Assembly: GCF_000284375.1 (NCBI RefSeq)
Contig: NC_017249.1
Span: forward strand, 8,425,001-8,489,000
Direction of reading: 5' to 3'
DNA length: 64,000 nucleotides
DNA from: Bradyrhizobium japonicum USDA 6
Lineage (GTDB): Bacteria; Pseudomonadota; Alphaproteobacteria; Rhizobiales; Xanthobacteraceae
Positions 1 through 9,771 of this stretch are shown here, piece by piece. Position 1 is the stretch's first letter. Every line of letters begins with the position of its first letter. Both the position numbers and the translations under genes were made by a program. Under the pieces are notes generated by a model. The model made no database searches. It was not told where the DNA came from and was given only the letters and a program-made list of their open reading frames with translations.

Positions 1-73
1 AGGTGGCACCGGATCCTGGGGCGCGGCCGGCGTCCAAGGCGGCACCAACGGGACGCCCGGGCCCGGGCCCCCG

Positions 74-1972
74 CTAGACTGCGACGTTCCCATTCGCCCT
101 CGTCTTGTTGATGGCGTTCTTCACGGGTTTAGAAACGTCGCCCGACGAACCCCACACCTCAAGAAGCGACGCCGCCCAAGGGCGGTCGCTGATCTTCGGC
201 ACGATGCTAGGCTGAATCTGCTGGTGAGGGCGCGCCTCGAGGAACGCCGCCAAACGCGGTCCCTGGACCGGATCGGCATCGGCGAGCGCAATGCAGGCCG
301 TAAGTATTTGCGGCGCGCCCCACTCCTGTTCCTTGCGGGCGCGCTCGAGAAGTCGATCCATAATCACTGTGGTTTCGATCCGGGGCACCCGGACCAGGCG
401 GTCCCTCAACCGAGCTGACATTTCCGGATGTTCGAGCATCGCCGCGAGAAGTTCGGCGCCGTCGGAGGACAGGCGATCTTCAGGAGTGATCAGCGGCGCA
501 TGCTCGCGGCTGACGTAAAGAGCCCCGCGGAGATCGACGTCATGCAACGGCGGCGAAAGCGCCAGCCATTCGCGCACGAAGTCGCCGGTCCACGGATCCT
601 TCGTCTCCAGGTCGCGACCGGCGGCCGCTGCCTCCTCCCAGTCCTTCAGGAACGCGGGCTTTCCTTCCGCGTCCGTCGTCACATTCTTGACGAGCTCGGC
701 ATAGGCTTTGGCGTCGCCGATGCGCTCGAACAGAAGGAGCTTAGCGAGGACCGCCTCATCCACGCCCACACCCTGCGCCTTGGAGATGGTCATGCGGATC
801 GATAGCGCGTTCAGGAAGCGCTTGATCAGGCGGGGATTGCCGACAATTCCGGACGCCGTTGTCATGAGCGAAGACAGCCGCTCGGCAGTGTCGAGTTGCC
901 CGACCAGCGATCCCGGTAAGCCGATGTCAAGCGAGTTGACGAACGCGCGGTCCACCTTCTTGCCCTGCCAAGTGCTCTTCAGTTGACGGATCACGGCGGC
1001 GCGAATCTTCTCCTTGTCGGGCTCGGGCAGGTCGCTGTTGTCCACGAATAGCAGCATCATGTATGCGCGGACCTCCTGCGTGCCGAGTTGCGGCACGCGG
1101 ATCGGAACCTGGATCAGCTTGTCGAAGTAGTTCGTTACCATCAAGTCATTTTCGAAGCCCGCGAAGTGCTTGCGGACTGCGTGCTTGATCATGTCGTTGT
1201 CCGCAGCGATGACGAAGGCGGTGTTCTTGAGGAATAGGAAGAGGCGGATGGCTTCGAGCGTCGAGATCGTTGTCTCGGGCAGGCAGCGGTCGAGATCGTC
1301 GATCAACACGACAAGCGTGATACCGAGTTCTTCAAGGGTTTGCTCGAGCGTGTCGCGCAGAGCCTGAATTTCCTTCGGAGGAGACGTTTCCTCCTTCGGT
1401 TTTAGAAGCTCGCCGCCTTCCTTGACGGCATCGCCGACGGCCTTCTTCGCCGCATCGGCATCGCTCTTCCCGAAGCCCTCGCTCCACATCTTTCTGCCGA
1501 GTTCGAAGAACTCGCCGGCGGCCCCGACCGGCGGAACGCCGAAATAGATCGAAGCCGCCGACGTCGTTGCGAGCTTCGCCACCCGCAGCCACTTCACCCG
1601 CTTAGCAAGAGCGGCAACCTTTTCGAGCGCTGTCTCGCGGCTTTCGGCCTCGTTCGCAAGCTTGTCCGCAATGACGTCCATTAGGGCGGCGCGCGCATCG
1701 TCGTACCCTTGGTAGAGCCACGCGTTGAATTCGACAAAGACGTATTTGTCGAGGCCCTTTTTCCCGCTCTTGTCCTCGCGGGCAGCTACTGCGGAGCGGG
1801 TCAACTTGATCATCGACGACTTGCCGATGCCCCAGGCACCGGACACGCCGATCGAGATCGGGCGGCCCTTCGCTTGGACAATGATCTCGGCCACAGTCTC
1901 CGCAACGCCAGAGAAGTTCAGGAAATCACGTTCGGTCTCGTTATCAGCCCACATGTAGCCCCACCCGCGCAT
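74..1972 (-). CDS. KAP family P-loop NTPase
   Basis: Predicted KAP-type ATPase of 632 residues. The Walker A motif GAWGIGKSS lies at about residues 45-53 and the Walker B motif LVVLIDDLDR at about 210-219, followed by the Asp-Arg pair usual for this STAND-related family. A weakly hydrophobic stretch near residues 130-160 sits where many KAP proteins carry a membrane insertion. KAP NTPases occur in anti-phage systems such as Qat, but no QatB, QatC or QatD partner is next to it here. A second ATG 18 bases downstream of the annotated start has a better ribosome binding site (GGTGGGG), so the protein may begin with MWADNE. It is divergent from the phosphoesterase gene at 2163. The family call is firm; a defence role is inference. 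Confidence 0.85.
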   Translation of the reverse strand: MRGWGYMWADNETERDFLNFSGVAETVAEIIVQAKGRPISIGVSGAWGIGKSSMIKLTRSAVAAREDKSGKKGLDKYVFVEFNAWLYQGYDDARAALMDVIADKLANEAESRETALEKVAALAKRVKWLRVAKLATTSAASIYFGVPPVGAAGEFFELGRKMWSEGFGKSDADAAKKAVGDAVKEGGELLKPKEETSPPKEIQALRDTLEQTLEELGITLVVLIDDLDRCLPETTISTLEAIRLFLFLKNTAFVIAADNDMIKHAVRKHFAGFENDLMVTNYFDKLIQVPIRVPQLGTQEVRAYMMLLFVDNSDLPEPDKEKIRAAVIRQLKSTWQGKKVDRAFVNSLDIGLPGSLVGQLDTAERLSSLMTTASGIVGNPRLIKRFLNALSIRMTISKAQGVGVDEAVLAKLLLFERIGDAKAYAELVKNVTTDAEGKPAFLKDWEEAAAAGRDLETKDPWTGDFVREWLALSPPLHDVDLRGALYVSREHAPLITPEDRLSSDGAELLAAMLEHPEMSARLRDRLVRVPRIETTVIMDRLLERARKEQEWGAPQILTACIALADADPVQGPRLAAFLEARPHQQIQPSIVPKISDRPWAASLLEVWGSSGDVSKPVKNAINKTRANGNVAV

Positions 1973-2162
1973 CCCAGCGGTTGTAATTGTGCCGGTTCCA
2001 GATGCCTAAAATTTAACTTATCGTCCAGATATAGTGGTCTTTGGGGCCATTTCCAGCAAATGTTGCGTTTTTTCCCTGCAACCATATGTAGAGCTATTGA
2101 AACTCCCGCGCTGCGAGTGGTCTGTAGAAAACGTAGTGATTTCAATTAACTGGGATTTGCAA

Positions 2163-3925
2163 ATGGCAGACGATCTGCTCAACGACACGAAGACCTACCC
2201 GGGCATGGCACACTGGTTCGATCCAGTGCTGTTGCTCCAGTTACTGAACAACGTCGTTGTGTCGTCCATATTTGGACAGTACGCGGACAGGCGATTGGTG
2301 ATCGCCGCTCTCGATACCGTGCCACCCGAGGAGCACTCGAAGCGGGCGGAGGACTTCCGTTCACGCCTCAAGACGGACCAGCATGGCGGTGTATGGATCG
2401 ACTGGGTCGCCGACCTCGGTGACGGCTTCGACAGCACCTACGCGGTAGCGAGCCTGCTCGCCAGTAAGGATCTGAAAATCGGCGAGACTCTCCTGCCGCG
2501 CGGCCAGGCGCTCATCATGGGCGGTGATGAAGTCTACCCCAAGGCGACACGGGAGGCTTATGCGAATCAGCTAAGGCAACCCTATGCGTGGGCGGCTCCC
2601 GATCCAGACAGGAAGAACGACGATGGCAGACCGCTGCTCGCAATACCCGGCAACCACGATTGGTACGACGGTCTCGTCCTCTTCCTCGCGCTTTTCTGCA
2701 AAGAGAAGCCGTGGCATGTCGGCGCGTGGCGCTCCTACCAGCGCCGCAGCTACTTCGCCGTCCGACTAACCGAGACATGGTGGCTTTGGGCGACTGACAT
2801 CCAACTCGCCGACGACATGGACGGGCCACAGGCTGATTACTTCAAGCAAATCGCTACCGCCATGCCAGAGAATTCCAGGATCATCTTGTGCAGCGCCGAG
2901 CCCGGCTGGCTGTACACCGATAGCAATCGCAAATCCTGGGAGATCATGGAGTATGCCGCCGGCATCGCGATAAACGCCGGACGCGGACATACCATTCCGG
3001 TGCTGCTATCAGGCGATACCCATCACTACAGCCGCTACGTGGGCAAAGACGGCCGCCAGTACGTCACGTCCGGCGGGGAGGTGCCTTCCTGCACCCGACA
3101 CATCAACTCTCTCAGGATGTCTCGGTAAACTTCATCAACCATCGCGAGGATCTGAAGCTCGGTACGATGCCAGACCCCGAGCATCCGGAGAAGACGACCG
3201 CCGCTGCCTATCCATCATTCTCGACGAGCAGGTGGCTCACGTTGCGCAACGCGTTCTTCGCCTTCACGAACTGGGACTTCTCTTTGCTGATGGGCGGCAT
3301 CTACTTCCTGTTCGCATTGCTGATCTCGTTGCGGGACCAGCCCGACATCTACGCGCTGATCGCAGCCATTTTCGGCGCGTCCTTGATCGGCTACACGTTC
3401 AAACAGGAGGTTTCCCGGAAATTCAAGATATGGGCCTCTGCCGCCGTGCATGCGGCCGCCCACGCTTTCGTTCTGATCTACGCGGCGCGCTACGCGATCG
3501 CATTCAACAACGCGCACTTCGCTTGGAGCGGTGAATGGTGGGAGATTTGGAAATGGTTCGGTCTTCTGGCCATGGAGATGGTGCCCGTCGGCTTCCTTGT
3601 CGGGAGCACACTGTTCGGGCTAAATATGCTCATCACGTGCCTGCTGCTCAGAATGAATCGCAACGACGCCTTCAGTTCACTCCGGATCGGCGCCTACAAT
3701 AATTTCTTGCGCTTCCGGCTGACCGAGGATGGGTTCGACATGTACGTGGTAGGGCTCGAGAGCGTTCCTAAGCGGAGGGACTGGATCGCCAACAAGAAGC
3801 ACGACAAGAACCGACCCGACCCGGAGATTCCGGTATTTGTCCCAACCCACGATCTCAAACCACATCTTGTCGAGAAGATTTCGATTAGCTTTGCACGAAA
3901 GCGGGCCGACGCGGCGGTGCTTTGA
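2163..3925 (+). pseudogene. metallophosphoesterase with membrane C-terminus, split by a frameshift
   Basis: One gene in two frames. The first part (start chosen at the ATG encoding MADDLLNDTK, 2163) carries calcineurin-like phosphoesterase motifs: GGDEVYP, GNHDWYDG and GDTHHYSR. The frame breaks in the G run at 3075-3078; restoring one G converts the broken GGEVPS into GGGGAFLHPTHQL and runs straight into the second frame, which continues to 3925. The second part has about four membrane segments (around 3280-3660) and a cytosolic tail of about 85 residues. The repaired protein would be about 587 residues. The substrate is unknown. It diverges from the KAP NTPase, so the two may share a control region. 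Whether the frameshift is real, programmed or a sequencing error cannot be told from one sequence. Confidence 0.75.
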
Positions 3926-3961
3926 GCAAAGTACCGCCGACAAGGAGTTTCCCCAACACGG

Positions 3962-5167
3962 CTAACCTTCGCGACCGAACTCAGAAGTTGGTGCCGGATC
4001 CAACGCCTCTTGCTCCATGTGGCGCACATCTGACCCGAATGCCAACCACTCCGCCAAGGCGCGGATCTCGCTGTCTGACTTTGCGATGGAGGCCAAACTC
4101 GGATCCGCATCGGCCGGATGACCTGATTGCTTCGCCAACTCCTCACTCATCAGGTGCGGACGGGGGCCGCGTGGAAGGCTCTCCTCGAGGTACCGGAAAA
4201 TTCGCACTCCGCCGGCATCCACGTCACCCCAGTGAAGGAACGGCACGTCGTCCGGCACGCTCGTCAGGACCTTCGACAGAAGCTCGACGACCCCCGCCGA
4301 CGGAAACCCGCCGGTGTACACGACCAGGCTGCCGTCCTCGATCTCGCGGACCTGCCGATTGAAGCTTGCGTAGTTCTCGATCGTCAGCACCGCTTTCGGC
4401 CGCTCCAAAACCGACAGTTGCGAGATCATCTCCGGATGGATTGAGGCGAAGGGCCTCGCGCGGCCATCGACCAGGCGCTCGCCGGCCCCTTTCACGACAA
4501 CAGGACCTCTCAGATTTACAGGGTGACTGAAGCGCTCCAGTCCGATGTGCGCCCAGACCACGTCGGCAGCCGCGCCTGGCTGCCCGATCCGGACGCCGAG
4601 AACGGCCGCAAGTCGCGAAGCGTGCCGATCGAAGGCCTTCGTGTCGTTTGTCGCCTTTTGAGAGAAGGTTCGCGCGTCCAGTCCTTGAGCCTCCTGCCGC
4701 GAGATGGACGCCAGCAGTGTGAAGAACTCCTTCGAAGCATCGGCTTGGCCGGCCGTCAGGCGATAGGCTGCCTCGCTGCGGGCCCACCTGGCCGTCATCT
4801 CGTCCAACAGGGTGGCAACCCATGGCTCTCCGGTCGCCGCGACCTGGAGCAATTCCTCCCTGACGCGCTGCGCGATCGCCGGCGCCGTCGGACGTCCGAG
4901 ATGTCTGGCGAGCAATTCCGGGTCTCGAACGCGGACCCTCTCAATCAGATGTCCCCGGTCTCTCTTGCCCCGCTGCACCTCGACCGCGCCGAACCGTTCC
5001 GCCGCCGCCATCTGGTCATGAAAGCGGCCCATCTGCTGCGCGGTCGAAAGTCTGTCGTACTCCGGAGCCGCGGACGCCGGCCGGGTGCGATCCGGATTGC
5101 GTTCGCTCCGCTCTAGCAGGCGCTCGAGGAATTGGACCCCCGCATCCGTCGTACGAACGTCGGTCAT
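3962..5167 (-). CDS. jetD: Wadjet subunit JetD (Toprim nuclease subunit)
   Basis: A 401-residue protein with the layout of JetD: an N-terminal DUF3322-like part and a C-terminal DUF2220/Toprim part. The Toprim acidic residues are visible as ENYASF (Glu264) and HWGDVDAGG (Asp315, Asp317). In Wadjet systems JetD is the nuclease that cuts circular plasmid DNA after loop extrusion by the JetABC SMC complex. The start overlaps the stop of the upstream jetC-like gene by the four bases ATGA, which is the expected operon arrangement. The reading frame is intact, but its partners are missing or truncated, so it is probably a stranded subunit. Confidence 0.85.
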   Translation of the reverse strand: MTDVRTTDAGVQFLERLLERSERNPDRTRPASAAPEYDRLSTAQQMGRFHDQMAAAERFGAVEVQRGKRDRGHLIERVRVRDPELLARHLGRPTAPAIAQRVREELLQVAATGEPWVATLLDEMTARWARSEAAYRLTAGQADASKEFFTLLASISRQEAQGLDARTFSQKATNDTKAFDRHASRLAAVLGVRIGQPGAAADVVWAHIGLERFSHPVNLRGPVVVKGAGERLVDGRARPFASIHPEMISQLSVLERPKAVLTIENYASFNRQVREIEDGSLVVYTGGFPSAGVVELLSKVLTSVPDDVPFLHWGDVDAGGVRIFRYLEESLPRGPRPHLMSEELAKQSGHPADADPSLASIAKSDSEIRALAEWLAFGSDVRHMEQEALDPAPTSEFGREG

Positions 5168-6888
5168 TCCGCGGCCTGGTCCTGCGGGACGGCGCCGGCC
5201 TTCTCGGCAGCAATCAACTCGGCTTTGAAGACGTCAAAGCCCTTGCGATACGGATCCGCGTCAGCAATCGCCTGGCGAGCCATCTCCGTCGGGTATTCGG
5301 TGTCGATCATGACCTGGTTGCCCAAGCGGTTCACGTTGACGACCGTTTCGACGACCTCCATGAACACGTGCCGCTTCTCGTCCGGCGTGGCCAGCATGAC
5401 CTGGAGACCCAAGTCCCGCATGAATTCAGAGCACTGGCCAATTGCCTTGGTATCCAAGCGATTGAAGGCCTCGTCGAAGATGGCGAGCGACAGTCCGCTC
5501 TCGCCGGTGCGCCGGTTCTGGTACGTCGCGGCCAATGAGGCGCCGATGGCGATATAGAACGGCAACTGGCCCTCGCCGCCGGATCCCGTGCCGGCGCGGC
5601 TCGTCAACGACGAGCGGATCTTACCATCGGCATCCTGGATGTAGAGCTCGAAGTTGAAATACTTGCGCGGATCCTCGATTTCCTCGGTCCGCGCGTCCGG
5701 CTTCGACAGGATCTCCTCGATCTGACGCACGGCGCGCATCATCGGAGAACTCGCATCCTCGCTACGATCCCCGAAAAGCGGCAGATTGAATTCAGGCTTT
5801 CTTGATTCCTCGACGAGCTCGATCATGTCGACGTGGGTCGGGGCCTCGAGCGCCTTGAACGAGTAGTAGTCGCGCCCGTGGAACTGGCGGTCCTTCAGGT
5901 GGCGGTTGAGCTCGTTCAGGGTGGACTTGATGCCGGTGAAGGCATCGTCGAGCCGATGGAGAAGGTCGTCCCGGAATGCCGAGGTCATCTCCGTCTCAGC
6001 GTTCCGACACTGCTCCGCGTACTGGACCAATTCATGCCCATCCAATCGGTCCTTTTCGGCGACCGCCCACTGCTCGACGGCCGACGGCGTCGCCTCCTCG
6101 GCGGTGAACGGCGGCACGAGATAGAAGTCCTGCCCGTGCTTGTTCACGGCGCCCGTCATTTCCCTCATCAGGGTGGAGCGCCGGTTGGTAGAACGGTTTT
6201 CACGGTCCGCCGTCAGCCCAGCGATGCGGTCCGACAAGGACTGAGCCGCCATTTCGGCCACCTTCGACCGGTAGTCGCTCATCTCCCTCGATTGCGGGAA
6301 TCCGTCCAGCAGCTGGCGCGCGCGGGCGCGACGTGCCACCGCCAGGACTTCACGATTGTTCTTCATGTAGTCTTCATACGCGCCCTCGGCCCTGTCTTTC
6401 GCGCTGTGTGCCCGGGTCGACGCATCCTGTGTCTCGGTCTTGAGCCGGTTTGCCGTCTTGACCTCCGCGGCTAGGCGCTCCAGATCGGCAACGAGCTTGG
6501 GATCGCGATTCCGCTTGGCGTCTTCGATATTTTTGCCGATTTCCGCCAGCTTGCGATCGAAAGCAGCCAATTCCTCGCCGCATCCAAAGCAGGTCAGGCC
6601 AGAGTCGCGGATGGCCTGGAATTGCGCGAACATGGCTTCGAACAGCCGTGCCTCATCCTCCGCGCGCCGGACATCTCCCGCCGATCCAGCAAGTTGCTGG
6701 AGCAATTGCTGCCGTTCGGCCTGAAGCTGTTGGCGCATCTGCTCCTTCCGACCGTCGACTTGCGCGATTTCGAGCAATCTCTCGTCGAGATTCCCGACGA
6801 AGAAGCCTTCGACTTCGTGGTTGGTCTCGTTCACCCTGACCCTAGCCGTAAGCAGGCTGCGCGCAAGCTTCTCCCCGCGGAGTACCAT
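5164..6888 (-). pseudogene. jetC: Wadjet SMC-like ATPase JetC, N-terminal part missing
   Basis: The C-terminal half of an SMC-type ATPase, 574 residues from the first ATG, where JetC proteins are usually about 1,100. It has long coiled-coil stretches, a CFGC knuckle at about residues 100-103, the ABC signature SGGEGQ at 436-441 and the Walker B segment IFDEAF at 470-475. No Walker A lobe is present. The open frame continues upstream of the ATG for about 100 bases (no start) and ends at a stop near 6991. Truncated jetC with intact jetD, and no jetA or jetB before them, shows that the 5' part of the operon has been lost. The DNA upstream is IS debris. Confidence 0.8.
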
Positions 6889-7234
6889 GACCTCTCGAAT
6901 TCCGCGCTGTTCGACGCCATCGTCGCAATGGCGTTCTGCCTTGCAGATCGCGACGCGCGGTTCAGGGTCAGCGTGAAGTACCTCGCAGGGCTAACACCGG
7001 ACATGCTCAGCACGACAGGCAGGGCGATCATAGGCGGACAAGCCGGCTTCGATACACTGTGCGAACGGTTGAGACATGTAAACGGCACCCGAGCCGGCCA
7101 TCACGGCCGCATCAAAGAGCTGGGACATTTGGCTGGGCTTTCGACGTCGGAGTCGCCCCTCGATCCTCAGATCAGGTCGATCTTGCTAGAGAAGATCGAA
7201 ACGAACATCGCAAATGCCGTCGAGGCGGAGTCTC

Positions 7235-7357
7235 TTGAAACTCGCTGCCCGTGTGGTCGAGACCACGAGCCGCATTCGCCTTGCGTTCGCCGCGGCATGT
7301 CCCGAAGCCGACCTGATCCGCGGCTTGCCCGGCGCGCTGCTGCCGCTCAGTCCTTGA
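7235..7357 (+). pseudogene. C-terminal fragment of an IS1380-family transposase
   Basis: A 40-residue open frame ending in LIRGLPGALLPLSP and containing ARVVETTSRIRLAF, which I recognise as the conserved tail of IS1380-type transposases. It lies in a different frame from the larger open frame that overlaps it. No further transposase sequence is visible on either side, so it marks an old insertion at the broken end of the Wadjet operon. The region between 6990 and 7235 holds no gene I recognise. Confidence 0.6.
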
Positions 7358-7574
7358 CCGGCGGGGCGTCCGCCCCCCGTTCGCCCAACTTATCCCTCAA
7401 GCGCGTTGCAAAGTACGGGTCGTCAGGCGGTGAAAAGCCGAAGGCAATCCTGTGCGCCTCGTCAGAGCAGATGTGCGGCCACATCAATCGGACTAGAAAA
7501 ACGCACTCTCACGAATAGGACGGGCTAAACTGTCACATGTTGTGTCACTCAGCACTCGATTCACGCCCCTTGCT

Positions 7575-7775
7575 TGACTCGGTTATGAGGGGCCTTCAGT
7601 CTGGTTATCGGTAGCGCCGAAAGGCGTATCAAGGGAATACGGTGCGTCCTCACGGACAAGGCCGAAGCTGCCCCCGCAACTGTAAGCGGCGAGCCGACGA
7701 CAGTTGGGCCATTGGGTTCGTTCGTTCGAACCTGGGAAGGTGGTCGGAGGCGTCAACCCGCGAGCCAGGAAACCT
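7575..7775 (+). promoter_or_regulatory. cobalamin (B12) riboswitch
   Basis: Contains the class hallmarks in order: an AAGGGAATACGGTGC-type segment near 7630, GCTGCCCCCGCAACTGTAAG near 7667-7686, and the B12-box variant GAGCCAGGAAACC near 7760. In alphaproteobacteria these leaders repress B12 uptake (btuB) or cobalt genes when adenosylcobalamin is present. The gene behind it is only a 60-codon stub, so this is an orphan switch. Boundaries are approximate. Confidence 0.85.
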
Positions 7776-7911
7776 TGCTGCCGGTCGTGGTCATGGACTG
7801 ACGCAGGGGCGGGGTGCTCCAAGACGTTGCAAAGCCGATCGAGATCTGCCGCATTCGGGGCGAACGGCTGCCGCTCACGGCGAATGTGCGTGACGGCTTT
7901 TTGTTTCGCCC

Positions 7912-8094
7912 GTGGTCATCACCGTTTTCATTTCAAACGTAGTAGCCGTGCCGGCGCGAGTTTCGGCGTCAACTTCAATCCTGCTCAAACAGCGCTGGCT
8001 GTCCGGGTCAGCATTGACGCTAGGAATCGTGCTGGCCTCGATCGCCGCAGCGGGATCGGCGTCCGCACAGCCTCCGCAACTGCTCAATCCGTGA
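7912..8094 (+). pseudogene. signal-peptide stub behind the riboswitch, possibly a btuB remnant
   Basis: A 60-codon frame that ends with a typical Sec signal peptide: basic KQR, a hydrophobic run and a cleavage site ASAQPPQ, then a stop four residues later. Position directly behind a cobalamin riboswitch suggests the N-terminus of a TonB-dependent B12 receptor whose body has been lost. No beta-barrel or plug sequence follows; the next recognisable sequence is a helicase-nuclease relic. The receptor identity rests on context only. Confidence 0.35.
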
Positions 8095-8148
8095 TTGTCT
8101 CCTCGGCCAATCCGTGGGGCAACACCGTCACCGCGGCAGCAGCAGCGG

Positions 8149-8970
8149 CGCGAGCGCGTACGCCTCTGGTACGTGGCCGCGACCCGGGCGCGCGACCTGC
8201 TGATCCTGCCTAGGCACTCCGCCGACCTGTCGGACAAGTGCTGGGCAAAGCTCGTCGATTTGGGCCTGGCTGGTCTCCCGGCGATCAACCCGAACGACGT
8301 CGGCACCGCGAAGGAAAGGAACGTCACGCCGCTAGAGAACGGGCAGACCCGCGAGACCTTCGCCGCCGAGGCGACCGCTATCTTCGATGTGCGCAAGACC
8401 GTGATCTGGCGTCGCCCGAGCCGGAGCGAACTTGATCAGGTGGACGAGCCAGAAGCGAAGATCGAAAGCGGGGAAATTCCGGAAACCGGCGCTGCGGAGC
8501 CTGCTGCCGTTCTCAGAAGTTCGACGCGTGGCACCATCCTTCACAAGCTAATCGAGGAGGTGCTGACCGGAGAAGCCTGCGACGCCAGGGCGGACTTGAA
8601 ACGCGGGCTGCGGAACTGATCCGGCAGATGGGGCACGAACCGGCGGAGGATCCGAAGATGGGCATCAGCGCCGTCGAACTGACCGCCACGGTGCTGCGGA
8701 CGCTCGCTCTTCCGGACGTCGTGACGCCGCGACCGCGTCTCGCCCCCGAGCTCCCGTTGTTCGGAAGCCAGACTCACGAAGGCGGCAAGGTCCTGCTCTC
8801 CGGACAGGTTGACGCGATCGCGTTCGACGAGGCCGGCGCCATCGACGCGGTCGTCGATTGGAAGAGCGACGTGGCTCCGGATGCGCCGAGCATCGGCCAC
8901 TACAGACAGCAGATCGCCGACTATCGGAAGCAGACGAACCTAAGCGGGACAGGTCGTCGATGTGACTTGA
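8149..8970 (+). pseudogene. C-terminal relic of a RecB/AddA-like helicase-nuclease
   Basis: It opens with LWYVAATRARDLL, the UvrD-family helicase motif VI region, and later shows a RecB-type PD-(D/E)XK nuclease core, GQVDAIAFDE, VVDWKSD, then HYRQQIADY. The frame breaks near 8595-8598: adding one base joins the first frame to the second without loss. A second break follows YRKQT near 8940, after which GQVVDVT and a stop (8970) look like the natural C-terminus. The motor domain is absent. It is transcribed in the same direction as the orphan riboswitch but is unlikely to be its cognate gene. Confidence 0.65.
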
Positions 8971-9771
8971 GCCCCCGCGGCTGCTGCTCAGGATCCAAGC
9001 GCCGTCTCTGCCGGCCTGGTCTACCTTGCCGAGCTGCGGTTGCTCACGCTTGGCTGAGATCGAATCTGAAAGTTCTCCGCAGTCACGGATTTCGAAATTG
9101 ATCGGTCCAGGTCGCCCGTCCGGAGTTCGGGCCCACAGGTATGCGGAGCCTTCATCCAGCACGATCGACTCGACCGAGAAGCCTGCACGCTTAACCAATC
9201 CGGCGAGATCGTCCGGCGGGATGAGGCCGTAGAAGGAATGGCCCCTAAGCGAGTCCATGAGGAAGCCGTTGCCGTATGGTTGACAATTCGGGAGATTCTG
9301 CATCCTTGTAAAATCAGAATTGCGATAGAGCGTCACAAACAAGCAAGTGCCGTTTGGCTTTAGCTTAGCTCTCATCAGTTGAACGATGCCAAGTCTCACG
9401 CTTGCCGATGGGATCACAGAAAGAACGTTTATGCAGAAGCCGCGGTCGTATCTCCGGTCATGGGAGGCAAACTGACCCACGGTGAGGGCGTGGACGTGAT
9501 TTGATTTGCCGACGTAATCGCGGATGGTGGTCGAACGACCGCGGATCATTTGACCCCTTGAAAGCTGCACTTCCGAATCCACCAACGCAAGTTCGCCGGT
9601 GGTTTTGGCTATTGCCCGTTCGTAACGCAGTTTGCCGCAGCCAAAGTCGAAGCTGGAATGAATTGGCTCGAGACGCGAGATCAGCTTCTTAAGATAGGCC
9701 CAACTCTGTGTTTCCGGCTTGGCTGCGTTTTCGCTCCGGACGATGATATCCTTCCCGATCTTGTACCACAT
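8665..9771 (-). CDS. class I SAM-dependent methyltransferase
   Basis: Starts MWYKIGKDI at 9771. The Rossmann motif I is FDFGCGKLRYE at about residues 41-51; a motif IV-like CINVLSVIP and a beta-strand LKPNGTCLFVTLYR follow in the normal order. Recognisable methyltransferase sequence ends near YLWARTPDGRP, about 9,120-9,060; the remainder of the open frame to 8665 is read-through antisense to the helicase-nuclease relic and is probably not native. The start codon overlaps the stop of the upstream membrane-protein gene (TGATG), which implies translational coupling. The substrate is unknown. Confidence 0.6.
   Translation of the reverse strand: MWYKIGKDIIVRSENAAKPETQSWAYLKKLISRLEPIHSSFDFGCGKLRYERAIAKTTGELALVDSEVQLSRGQMIRGRSTTIRDYVGKSNHVHALTVGQFASHDRRYDRGFCINVLSVIPSASVRLGIVQLMRAKLKPNGTCLFVTLYRNSDFTRMQNLPNCQPYGNGFLMDSLRGHSFYGLIPPDDLAGLVKRAGFSVESIVLDEGSAYLWARTPDGRPGPINFEIRDCGELSDSISAKREQPQLGKVDQAGRDGAWILSSSRGGSSHIDDLSRLGSSASDSRRSAVCSGRCSAHPEPRRSSNRRPRRWRRPRRTRSRQPVRRAGPCRLRESGFRTTGARGRDAVAASRRPEERASAAPWRSVRRR

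Noticed and set aside
1..73. Gly-rich coding end on the plus strand at the window edge
   Set aside because: A frame reading GGTGSWGAAGVQGG exists, but it continues without stop into the KAP gene antisense. Too short to support.
6622..7518. 298-codon plus-strand frame over the jetC break
   Set aside because: It overlaps jetC antisense at its start and an IS1380 tail in another frame at its end; the middle part has no motif.
8628..9101. Separate 157-codon nuclease gene
   Set aside because: It joins in sequence with the preceding helicase relic after a one-base repair, so it is annotated as part of that pseudogene.
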